Below the pieces are notes generated by a model. It saw only the letters and a program-made list of their open reading frames with translations, had not been told where the DNA came from and made no database searches. Of a stretch of DNA of 64,000 nt, positions 47,947 through 57,795 are shown one piece after another; within the stretch, counting starts at the first letter, position 1; each line of letters begins with the position of its first letter. Position numbers and translations under genes: made by a program. The DNA comes from Diphasiastrum complanatum (lineage: Eukaryota; Streptophyta; Lycopodiopsida; Lycopodiales; Lycopodiaceae): NCBI GenBank assembly GCA_029204225.1, contig CM055100.1, forward strand, positions 9,386,481-9,450,480, in the 5' to 3' direction.

Positions 47947-50180
47947 ACACGCATAACATTACAATTTGAAATAATTTAAGAATCATTATTTGTACCAATG
48001 TTTCCCACTTTTATAGATCAGCCTTTTAAGTGGTTAAGAATCAAGCCCTCTCAGGAATCGGATTTAAGGATTTTGAAATAGTTACAGAAAATTAAATAAA
48101 AATTGATCATGCAACCTCTGGTTTACAATTACTCTAATTTAGTGAGATGATCAATCATTGAGAATCAATACCCATATGATAATCTTTCAATTTGTTGATA
48201 TCTTGCAAAGTACATCATAATAACATAGGCGAGAGTCTGTTGCTAGTCTCCACGCAATCATCTGCTGCATATGAATGGCATATGAATGTCTCTCCAAGAC
48301 TCACATATTCAAGCAGCCTAAACCCCAAGTCTCTCGTGTATTGGACCAAATGTTCCATACAGCATAGGAAACGTCTGGTCAACTCCTTTTACTAACTAAT
48401 TGCAAGCATGTCAACACTAGGGACCTTGTATTATCATTCTAAAATCTTTTCAGCACATGCCTGTGAACAAGCCATTTTAACAATTGATATTGACATTTTT
48501 ATAAGTTTACAAAGGATTAGTAGTATGAAACATTGTACAACATAATCTCCATAAGAGTGATAGCACAACCAAGCTAAATGTCATAGATAAAAAAAAAATT
48601 CTATTGTATTTTAATGAAAGTGTACTTGAAAGAGCTACGAGTGATGAAGCCTATAATTCTTAGATGGTAGTAGTTACAATCAAGAGCAAGTAGCACCAAA
48701 AGATCAAGCCAAAACAACGTTTGCCATTGAATGGGTCTATAAGGTCATGCCATTTGAAATATGCAATGCACCAAGCTCCTTCCAGCACATCATGCAATGT
48801 GCATTCAACGAGTAGCATCAAAACTTTTGAAAAAGATTTTTGGATAGTCTTTGCATACAATCATCACGCATAAGCCACCTAGTATGTCTCGAAATATTGG
48901 TCCAATGTAGGAAGTATGGACTATCCCTAAACCTGACAAAATACAAAATCTGGGTTACGAATAGAGCAGTATTAGCTGACATAGTCTCATGTCGAGAGAT
49001 AGCTAAAGGTCTTCAAGAATTTGTCATTGCCTTCTTGCCACCACCAAGCATTGTTAGAGGAATCTATAGTTTCATGGGAAATGCTAACTACTACCACAAT
49101 TTATTTCAGATTTCCCCATAACTTCCCCGTTTCATGGGATTTCTCGCGAAGACATGATATGTCAGTTGTATGCTATGTCTGAGATAGAGATGAAAGAGTA
49201 TTTTATATCCCAATTCACATCGTACTCCAAAATCAAAGGTCAATACTCTGGCATATTTTGAGACCAACCTGTTATATTGTACTATAAGGATCAAAGATCT
49301 ATATAGTATAAAACTATTTTAGAGAGAGAATGTGAGATGCCGTAAAAAATGTCACGCTGTGCCGTCGAAAATGTCATGTTTTTGCAAAGGCAAAAACTAA
49401 AAAAACGTTTTAAAAAAAATGGTAAAAAACAACAGTCAGAACCGAAATCCTTTTGAATGCAGTTTAAAGAAGAATTTCATTTTGTTACAGAGTAGGCAAC
49501 AAGCAACAAGACTTCTTTCTTGAGATCATCGATAGACGAATCCAGTTTCTGAAGATGCGATTGCACAACATGGATCGCTTCAAGAGAAAGTTTTTCTCGA
49601 TGGTTGTTGAGATATTCATATGAACGTAACTGATTTGCACGGATAACGGAGATCATATACGATGGAGGCAAAAGTGATTCCTCTTCTGGGGTATTCGGGG
49701 TCAAAGGATGGGCTATAGTGGATTCACTATTAGCAATAGGGTTTGACGAAGAGATGGCAATTGCAAATGGTAGAGGAGGAGAAGGCGAAGATGGAGAAGC
49801 TGGCCGAGGTGTAGCAGGTGCAGGTTAAGGCGTAGGTGTAGATGGCCCCCCTTTTCGATTTTTTACCATTGCTTCTCTGTTCGCTGGGTTGATCTACTCC
49901 ACTGGAGAGGAGCGGTGCTGCTCCACTAGAAGGGAGCGATGGCGCTCAACTGGAGAGGAGCGATGGAGCTCATTTGGGAAGGAGTGATGGGGCTCAGCTG
50001 GGAAGGAGGGATGGTGCTCAGTTGTAGAGGAGTGTGCTCTTGGCAGGCAGCTATCATTGGCATAGCAGAAGGGCGTGGGCAGCGATGGAGGGAGCCATAA
50101 GACCAGCAACACCATTAGCGGGCCAACGCCATCAGACCAGCGCGGATCAGTGCCATCAGACCAGCGCCATGAGAGAGCGA

Positions 50181-50224
<44 letters not shown>

Positions 50225-51272
50225 TATGATTGTTTGTGGGTACATAAGATTGATGAGTATATTTCAAGTATGTTGGAACTACAGGAGTGTAAGAACGTCT
50301 CCAAATAGTCTTGCCTATATACTGTATTAGCAAGCGGTAAAAGATATGCAATGAAATCACTAAGTGCCATTTACATATTATAAAACCAACTATCTAGTAT
50401 CAAAATATGTTGAGGTGCAAAAAATTTGCAAATATCTAGTGAGCATTTGACGGCTTTGTCCTTGCAAGTAAATCGAAGCTTCTTCTCATTTGACTACTTC
50501 AGCTAAGATCCAACAGCTTGAAAGTCAAGGGAACAACATCATACCGTTGTCTGATCTTGGGCAAGTGTGCTTAAAGGTTCTAATACTGCTGTTCTACCAC
50601 CTCCATCTTCGTTTATCTCAGCTACGTTCACCAAAAGCCGTTTGCGAGAGCAAAAGGCTCTTAATGTCCGGGTCAGAGGTCTTACAAACTCCCATGATGT
50701 TGTTGGTGAAGCTAAGAAGTTTCTTGAAGAAAATCTTCAACACCACTAGAAAGATATGGACACTGCATGGCGTCCTAAGAAGGATCCAGACACTCTTGTC
50801 ATACGCTTTGCATCTGCAACTGGTCGTCGTGAAGTGCTAGGGAAGAGATCTACACTGCGGGTACCACGATATACCTAGATGAAGACCTTACTTTCATTCA
50901 TGTTCAAGAATGGAAAAAGGCAAAGCAGGAGGCTCTAACGAATGGAGAACAGATGATTACGGGGATGGTATCATTCGATTTGTAGATATTAAACCTGTTG
51001 CTATTAATGAGATATCTGAGATTGTCCAGAGTTCAGAGTTAGATTGAGAGTTAGAGCACTGAAGAGATGCCCAGTTGAATTTGTAAATGGTCTTCGTACC
51101 ATATAATCCTGGACATTATTCTCTTCTTAGCTAGTTTGTTTTTAGTCATGTTGTTTTGACGTCATTGCTTCGTCTTGGTGCCACCCTATCTGAGGTACTT
51201 GTTCGTCTAACACGCCTTTGGAAAAGACGTTAATAAAGCTCCCTCTCTCCCTCCCCCCCCCCCTCCCCCTCC

Positions 51273-51336
<64 letters not shown>

Positions 51337-54001
51337 AAGACCCAAGCAATTATAGAAAACAGGTTGGCCAACATACCTCCAATTATCCCCTGTATCAGAT
51401 TGATCATTGCCTCCAAATGCACTAACCTGCACCAATGAGAAGCCACTAAGAATTTGGAAAAATGGTTGTGAGCTTTCGCTACTTAACAAAGAATAATGGC
51501 ACTTCTTACCATCAAGGCTTCTTAGACCAACCCAAAGGCAAAGTCTAGTACACTTTTAACAAAGTTATGAAAAATAATGCCCCTGATGATTGACAAATAT
51601 ATCCATTCAAAACTTCATGTGATTTGGTGCTACTCGTGTCCATAAGATAAAGCACCATGCACCTCAGAGCTCAATTAAATGATGCCTACATAAAAGTAAA
51701 AAGGATTTTCATAAGGTAAATTCAAAAAGAGCTCACACCAATTTCACAAAGCATCTCAACATAAATTTATCATTTCCCTAGTTATAAATTCATGTATACA
51801 GGTAACTATGACTTGGTAACCAAAACATGGCCTGCACAATGGTGTCTTCGAAGACCGAAAAAGGGACATTTGCTACGATGCTAGAAGATAGGCGAAACAA
51901 CCTATGAGACAAATGGTTGCTGCAGATCATAGAAAGGCTTCTTGTCTATCATTCGGGATGTTGAAACCCCCAAAAAGCAGCACCAAAGAAACTACTCATT
52001 TAAGAATAATGGTGTATAACTCTTGACGAATGTGACGTTCACCAATCCCAAGTACACGTTTCATACTTGCCTCTGAATGACACCTACATGCAACTGCTTA
52101 CTGCTCATCAACAACAAGATCGTGCTCCTTGAATAGCACGATCAAGAAGCATCCTGCAATTCAAATGTCTATCTTTAACAAGAAAAAATGTTGAACCCTC
52201 TCTAACACCTTGTACGAATCCCAAAGGTAATGCATGCCTCCTTACCCACAAGCTGAGACCAGTTTCTTGATATCTATACAGGTGACATTATTATGCCTAC
52301 AAGCAAAATAAAAGAGCATAAAGGTGTCACACTGATCTATATTTATTAGCCATCAAAGTTTTTTTTTTGAAGGCAGCATAGCATACAAAGAACCTTCATA
52401 GGTCTTGATAGTAGATTTGCATCAACCAAGAAGTCATGCTTCAGAATATGCATCAACCAATTTATAACGCCCCACAATCCATAGGTTTTATTGGATTTTT
52501 TCTTATGAACCTGTGGGGAGATGGTATAGAACCTGTGGGGAGTGCTGTCATGAACTTTTTGTTCTGATCTAATTCTACCAAGCCCTTTTCTACCTTAGGT
52601 TGGGGTCCAAAGGAAAGAAAGCAGCTTGATAAATCATCGTCTAAGCTTCCATAATCAATATCTGTAGCTGCTAGAATAATAATCTGTCAAATGAAATCAT
52701 CTGTGAATATGTGTATCATCTGTGAAATCATCTGTATTGTCTGTCTCATATGTGAAATCTGTGAATTTGGTAAGTAGTTAATTGATTAATTAATTAATTA
52801 TTTAGATGAACCGTACCACTGTTCAAGGAACCGTAGTAAGGTTCCTTCCACGGTGCCCAGGACCCACAGTTCTGGGAAATGTGGGTTCTATGGAATTTGG
52901 TAATTAATTAATCAATTAATTGATTATTTATTTATTTAATTAAATAAAGGAACCGTACTACGGTTCAAGGAACCGCGGTACGGTTCCTTCCACGGTCCCC
53001 AGGACCCACGGTTCTGGGAACCGTTGGTTCTATGAACATGATAAACGCCTTCTGACTTCACTAGAACAGAATCAGGGAGAAGGAGATAAATACCTCATAA
53101 TTGCCAGATATTGGAGATTGATGCAGGTGACTGTGTAGCCATCTATGTGTTCTCATGTGCTGAAGCCGAAAAATTGTTCCACTCAGAATCTCATCCCCCT
53201 GATTGACTGAAGCTCCTGATGGGGGCCTCACAATCTACAAAACAAATTGCTCAAACAATCTATTTAAAGCACGTAAACTCGAAAGGTAAACTATATTGGT
53301 CAACAACTACCGGTGAAATGCATCAAAATGCTTCAAAGACTATTATAAGGCCTTCTTGCAAGAATGAACCTTTACAGCATGTAACGCTCATGAAAAACCA
53401 TATATTCCTACCAAGGTGAGTAGAAAACAAGTCTTAGTATTTAAGCCCACTAGCTACAATAAAGAGAGACTTACCCAATAGCTATTTGCATCCTCCACGC
53501 CAGGAAAGCCAGTCACTGATTGCTGGCCACTGCCAGAACCATAAGGGACCTCATGTGAGTGGAGACGGAACTTGGTTCGATCATGCTGAAGTTTTATTAC
53601 ACTTCCAAAAGTAACCTGCAAAAGGCCAGAATATTTCAACAAAGTGCCCAATCACAGCTTTTGTCAGTTTGTAACTATAAGTTCAGCATGCAGACTATGT
53701 AGGGCAGCTAGGGCGTCGCAATCAAGAGGCCGTTAGTAAAAGACATTGCTAATCACAATTTAGGTTTCTCCATTTACCTCACCTTCATAGAATCTCAACA
53801 TTCATCTTATGTATCACAGAACTCATAAATCCCTAAAACTGTAGCAGAAATAGAAATAGGATAGGGATGAATAATGAAACAAACCTCTCTGCCCTCTGTC
53901 ACGTGATTGACCGTGGCGGAGGCGCTAGAAACTTCTTCCACCGAAACTCCAAAAATAAAAAACAGCAGTGAGCCGATTCCCAAAATTCCCATGGCGGCCA
54001 T
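44223..54001 (-). CDS. SDF2: SDF2-like ER-lumen MIR-domain protein, six exons
   Basis: SDF2 is a secretory-pathway protein with three MIR motifs; in Arabidopsis it works in the ER with the Hsp70 BiP and co-chaperone ERdj3B in glycoprotein and immune-receptor quality control. Exons: 54001-53885, 53615-53475, 53234-53094, 51426-51377, 45959-45830, 44315-44223. All junctions are GT-AG and phases match (only the exon 4/5 junction splits a codon, Arg). The product is 223 aa, close to the usual length: signal peptide MAAMGILGIGSLLFFIFG, then VTFGSVIKLQHD, KFRLHSHEVPYGSGSGQQSV, GFPGV, FRLQHMRTHRWLHSHLHQSP, SDTGDNW, YLHSHDKKYTR and DNLWLAAEGVYF, ending FKSS. The ATG at 54001 is the first after a TATA-like site near 54410. 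The frame is open upstream, but without another ATG until past that site. It looks intact. Confidence 0.93.
45830..45959 (-). CDS. SDF2: SDF2 exon 5 (third MIR motif)
   Basis: 130 nt between GCATCAG and GTACTT. Contains VRLIHLDTGTYLHSHDKKY. Confidence 0.94.
46065..46095. repeat. (CT)n microsatellite in SDF2 intron 4
   Basis: 31-bp CT run just upstream of exon 5 in genomic order. Confidence 0.95.
46466..47946 (+). mobile_element. LINE-like ORF1-only element A, bounded by (CT)n on both sides
   Basis: A unit of about 1.34 kb sits between (CT)n arrays 46466-46509 and 47853-47932 (the latter passing into CG/CA repeats). The 5' part (46510-46720) is made of short CCATCGC-type repeats. From ATG 46721 a frame, broken by TGA, TAA and TGA, gives a Pro-rich N-terminus, a coiled coil (VQSHLQKLDTSIQELKNEV) and, from ALNVRVRGI to KIYLDEDLTFIQ, an RRM-like segment resembling LINE ORF1 proteins. 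The 3' end is a shared motif GACGTTAATAAAGCT followed by CT-rich tail. No ORF2 (endonuclease/RT) is present, so it is non-autonomous. Confidence 0.65.
48690..49121 (+). pseudogene. Ty3/Gypsy reverse transcriptase fragment in SDF2 intron 4
   Basis: The first part reads YKVMPFEICNAPSSFQHIM, the next part RKYGLSLNLTKYKIWV and PPPSIVRGIYSFMGNANYY, all Gypsy RT landmarks in the right order. The catalytic YVDD-like site has decayed to FLDS, and a frameshift and stops break the frame. No LTR nearby. Confidence 0.85.
49293..49437 (+). repeat. Dispersed repeat, copy 1
   Basis: CTATATAGTATAAAACTATTTTAGAGAG, then AAAATGTCACGCT, TTTGCAAAG, CTAAAAAAACGTTT and a terminal A-rich tract. The same order of words occurs at 61398-61535. 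Probably a short non-autonomous element; class not determined. Confidence 0.55.
49480..50222 (-). mobile_element. LINE-like ORF1-only element B, 5' part, inverted
   Basis: Minus strand: a (GA/CT)n array (50222-50172), a 5' part built of CCATCGCTCC-like repeats, then from ATG 49869 a Pro-rich N-terminus, NNHREKLS and VQSHLQKLDSSIDDLKKEV. It stops abruptly near 49480, at the codon position where element C on the plus strand begins. Same family as element A. Confidence 0.65.
50463..51336 (+). mobile_element. LINE-like ORF1-only element C, 3' part, with CT tail
   Basis: Begins within the ORF1 coiled coil (TSAKIQQLES) and continues through ALNVRVRGLTN and DTLVIRFASATGRREVLGKR with frameshifts. 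It ends GACGTTAATAAAGCT followed by C-rich and (CT)n (51283-51317) and (CA)n tails, exactly as element A. Together B and C appear to be one element split by an inversion. Confidence 0.65.
51377..51426 (-). CDS. SDF2: SDF2 exon 4 (micro-exon, 50 nt)
   Basis: VSAFGGNDQSDTGDNW plus two bases of an Arg codon, between GGTGCAG and GTATGT. Confidence 0.93.
52809..53034. repeat. Paired hairpin cassettes in SDF2 intron 3
   Basis: Two copies of an 84-bp cassette, 142 bp apart (52809-52892 and 52951-53034). Each carries AACCGTAC.AC.GTTCAAGG, then GGAACCG..GTA.GGTTCC, then CCACGGT.CCCAGGACCCAC. The internal words are palindromic (GGAACCGCGGTACGGTTCC). They are separated by TTAATTAA-rich DNA. Confidence 0.85.
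53094..53234 (-). CDS. SDF2: SDF2 exon 3 (second MIR motif)
   Basis: 47 codons between TTTGTAG and GTATTT. Contains LQHMRTHRWLHSHLH. Confidence 0.95.
53475..53615 (-). CDS. SDF2: SDF2 exon 2 (first MIR motif)
   Basis: 47 codons between TTTTGCAG and GTAAGT. Contains LHSHEVPYGSGSGQQ, a hallmark of SDF2. Confidence 0.95.
53885..54001 (-). CDS. SDF2: SDF2 exon 1 (signal peptide)
   Basis: 39 codons from ATG to a GTTTGT donor. A hydrophobic core of about 14 residues is followed by Ser/Ala-rich cleavage-site-like sequence. Confidence 0.85.
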
Positions 54002-54331
54002 TGCCAATATAAGCCACTTACTTTGCCAAATCCAAGTATTCTTCCTCGAAGACTGAGAATTACCGGATTTTCGAGCCGCAAGCGATCTTTTTACAGAAGA
54101 AGTATCAGCAGCTCCTGGAGGCGCTGCCAAGGGGCTTCCCCGATCCGACTGAAACCTGAAAGGGGGCCCCGATGGAGCCGAACGACGGGAGGCCAGGTCG
54201 CTGGATAGGCGTTGAACTTTCCTTTCCCCCGACCTTTTTGTTTTCCCCCGATGCGTAATCACTTCTGAACACAGATTGCGTTCTTCTGATATGTCGTATA
54301 ATAGTTGCTTAGATTTAGCTGCAACGCTGCT

Positions 54332-54500
54332 GATCGATCGATCGATCGGGCGAGAGAGAGATTGCTGCTCTTCGATCGATCGATGGATCGGACGCGACAG
54401 ACAGAGATATTTAACGACGCGATGGGATGAAGAGGTGAAATGGGGCATATAGGTGTCTCCTAGCAGCTGATTGGTTTGTATTTGAGTTATGGTGACGTGG
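54332..54500 (-). promoter_or_regulatory. SDF2 promoter region: TGACGTGG, TATA-like site, GATC repeats
   Basis: TGACGTGG at 54493-54500 matches the consensus bound by plant ER-stress bZIP factors (bZIP28/bZIP60 class). CCAAT motifs lie nearby on both sides (ATTGG at 54470-54474, CCAAT at 54515-54519). TTAAATAT (54414-54407, minus) is TATA-like, placing a start near 54375 and a leader of about 370 nt with (GATC)n at 54332-54348 and 54373-54385. Fits known stress induction of SDF2; unproven here. Confidence 0.5.
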
Positions 54501-54553
54501 CGTACTTTCGTTGGCCAATTTTGGCCAACGGTATAAGAGTCCAGAGGCCTCAC

Positions 54554-55559
54554 TTTAGGATTTCTTGGCTTTACTCAAGCTTACATTGGTAGTGGTTCCA
54601 CGCTAGACTATTGACTCCAAGGGCAGCCCAAGGCCGTGAGCTTTGATTCCTTGCCTAGGGAGAGTAACCTTGGGTTCTATTGGTGTGATGCCCTTTGGAG
54701 TAAAGTCCAAGTATTTACATATTTAATAATGTGTTGGGGAATGGGATTTCTTGATGAAGTGTACACCTCAATGCTCACAAAAAATCTTTTTTTTAATCTA
54801 CCAAAAAACCTATTACTTTTAAAATGTTTAGGTTTGTTTTAAAGTTGGGCTAGAAAACTTATTGGTTCTAGTTTTAACACTTAAATAACTATGTTTCAGC
54901 ATCCATGGGGGAGAGAGAGAGAGAGGAGAGTGAGGGATGAAGCTGAAGTGGTGGTTGAAGGGCTCGTGGGACGTTGAAGGTTGTAGGCTGCAGAAGGCTA
55001 AAGGTTGCATTGTGGCCCTGCCTAGTTGTAGCCTGTAGGCCTAATGCCCTTTTTTAGCAAATTAAAAACTACAAGTTTTTTTTTAAAACAGGTTAAAAAA
55101 ATATTAGCCCTTTAGATTAGTAGGCTTTAAGAACTTACAACTATAAATTTAGTAAGTGAATACATAACTTTAAAAATGAGCTCATAAGGCTTTGTAGGTT
55201 TTTGGTGAGCACTGGGTCACTCGGTCCGAAAATGATGACAACATAGGTTGAATATGTTGTAAAGATGACTAAGAATCATTTTCCAAGCCTAAAAACTTGG
55301 CAAAGTATTCTACAAAATAGCTTTATTTGATTTTATGGGCCACATTGTTTTACTATCCTCCTCCAAAATATTTATGATCTTTTTATGGGTCATAATTGCT
55401 TTTGAAAAAAACTATGAACTTCAAGATTCATAAATGATAATATGCTTTGCATTTTTTTATGCTCGTGTTTTTTTAATTCTTTATAAAAGCAATGACATTG
55501 TGTATTATACCACAAAGATTTTGCCAAGTCATAATTGTGGTGTTTTTTATTTTCGTGAA
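54554..55559. other. AT-rich intergenic, no gene seen
   Basis: Upstream of SDF2. Contains a short GA-rich tract near 54910-54930 and T-runs. No repeat family identified. Confidence 0.4.
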
Positions 55560-56282
55560 TAGTAAAAATGAAAACATACCATTGAAGAAGATTGGATGAA
55601 AAATAAGGGATACCCAGTCGGTATGTTCTATTTCGTAAATAAATCCAGCATCTAGTAACTTTTTCAGCTCTTGTTGAATAAGCTCAAAATAGTGTTGGTT
55701 GCAGTGATAAGGTCAGCTCGCTTTCGGTTCAACATCATCGACCAATGGGATACCCAGTCGGTATGTTCTATTTCATAGATAAATCCAACATCGAGTAACT
55801 TTTTCAACTCTTGTTGAATAAGCTCAAAAAGTGTTGGTTGCAATGTGCTGCACAACTTCAAGGGGTATTCCTTTGAGATCCTTGTAGGACCATCCAAAGC
55901 AATCACAGTACTCTCATAGGAGGTTTTGTAAATCGGATAGTTCTTGTGTAGTCAATTGCCCTCCCACATAGACTAATTTCGTGTCTTCCCCTGGATCAGC
56001 TAAATCTAGAGGTTGGACTTTTGTAGGGCCTTCGTACGAATAGGATTTTTCATGGAGATTGTTCAAGTCAGGTTCCCATTGGGCTTGGGATAAGGCTACG
56101 ATCACATCATCTAAGGTATAATCTCGGAAGTATGTTGGCACATCGTGCAATGGCTCAGTCCACTCCCTTCTGGTTCTGAGGTGAAGTAGTTTTCATTGAA
56201 TTTCAAAGAGATAAATCCTTCAGAGTTCATAGGTGAAGTAGGTGCATTCACAGCTTGGTTAGAAGGTTCAATTGAATCCATA
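55560..56282 (-). pseudogene. Ty3/Gypsy RT N-terminal region relic
   Basis: Minus strand from about 56282: an N-terminal stretch, then (56150-55914) PTYFRDYTLDDVIVAL and KLVYVGGQLTTQELSDLQNLL. Next (55906-55664) come GPTRISKEYPLKL, LIQQELKKLLDVGFIYEIEHTDWVSHW, the conserved opening of Gypsy RT. Frameshifts separate the parts. A roughly 100-bp RT stretch is tandemly duplicated with 140-bp spacing (55607 and 55747). Confidence 0.85.
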
Positions 56283-56660
56283 GGTTCTATTGGCCGATTA
56301 AGGTCATCGATGGAAGCTTAGCTTGTTCCTCCTAGATCCATTCTCTTACTTTGATGTATTGCTTCTTCTCTTTCGGTGGGTTTGGATACTTTCCAGGTCC
56401 AGTGGATCGAGTCTAGTGGGGTTGACTATGTTCCTCATTCAAGATCCTCTCTACGATTGGGGGTTCCTTCAATCGTTGGGAATGTGTCTGGACATAGACA
56501 AGGACTTCTGATTTGAATGCATTAGCTTTCCTATCATGTACAACGGTTGCTAAATTAACTGGTGCATCTTTGTGATTTCTTTTTGAAAACATCTATTGTA
56601 TTTCAAAAGAGTACTTTGTGCATTGGAACAAGTTGAAGAGAAGGATCCGGTCATTTCAAC
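56283..56660. other. Junction sequence, no gene seen
   Basis: Between Gypsy and Copia fragments; no LTR end recognised. Confidence 0.35.
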
Positions 56661-56759
56661 ATGGCTACATCAAGTGGATACATGTTGGAAGGCAACGATA
56701 GGCTTACGTCAAGCAACTATTCATTGTGGAAAAGGATGGAATCACTTCTTGAGATGAAT
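56661..56759 (+). pseudogene. Copia gag N-terminus fragment
   Basis: MATSSGYMLEGNDRL and NYSLWKRMESLLEMN closely parallel the gag start at 57796. The frame breaks at TGTGAAAATTGTCAAC (56759 on), which looks like an LTR start, so a second element may have inserted here. Confidence 0.7.
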
Positions 56760-57795
56760 TGTGAAAATTGTCAACATTTCCTTGACTAGTTTTAGGCCAA
56801 ATTTGGTAATTGTGTCACATAGTTTTGGATTTAGCCTTTTACACATGTGGAAGAGGTCTAGATACTTTTATTTTAGTATTTCATATTGAAGAAGTCTCAA
56901 ACTTCAAGACCTTCGAAATGACACCAAAATCATGTCATTTGGACATATAGGCCAAATTTGGCTATTCTAGGCTAGTGGTGCCCTAAAATTGGGTTCTAAG
57001 TTCTAGAGAGAGGAGAGAGAGCCATCTCTCTCACCTATATTAGGCTGAATTTCGTGGAGAAACAGGTTGAAGAAAACTCAGTTGGATGAAAGATCCCCCA
57101 CAGATTGTCAACAATCTTTTGCATAAATTTTGGTGTACTTTGTTGAGCATGTAAGTAACTCTCCTTATGTAATTTGATTGGAGCATTTGTTGGAAGGCTT
57201 TAGCCGTTATGCAAGTGTGTTTTTCAGGTTCTTAACAGGTTGAGGAACATTATCATGTGAAGTGGTCTTAGATCTACATCTAAACATCAAGATCTGACAA
57301 GCTAGTGAAACTAGTCTTGTGATTCACTAAGTGTGCTCTTTCATTCACTTATAAAGCTAGTATTTATCACTTGCTGGAGTTTATAAACTTTTAAAAGTGT
57401 GGTTTACATGTGGTTTTACAGGTTGAATCAATATCTTAGTGTGTTGATCATATGTTGATCAAGTTTGTTCAATTCTAGGTATTCTTGGCAGCCTAGTCTT
57501 GTGTATTTTCTAAGAATGCAAGTAACTCTTCAAACCATAACTTAATTTGGTCACTTGCTGAAAAGTTTGAGAGCTTAAGCAAGAGTGTGTTCAGGTTGGT
57601 TTGAGTTTGTAATCCATTCTTAGTGTGTGCAAAGTGTTGCATGTGTTTCAATCTTCTTTTCTATGCTTGGAAACCAGTCAAAGTTCAAGATAGAAGTGTT
57701 TTAGGGTCCTAGATCTTCTGAGATCTCCTTATCCATCATTTGTTGAGAGAAAAGTGAGTGCTAGGTGCATTAGGACATAACCTAAAAGTTGAAGA
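56759..57795 (+). other. Probable LTR/leader of the 57.8-kb Copia element
   Basis: Non-coding. Begins with TG at a sharp break in gag homology. No clear primer-binding site or 3' LTR was found, so the LTR status is unconfirmed. Confidence 0.35.

Noticed and set aside
54001-54553. 248-aa SDF2 form starting at 54553
   Set aside because: The upstream in-frame ATGs lie beyond the TATA-like site, and the 54001 ATG gives a normal signal peptide and family-typical length.
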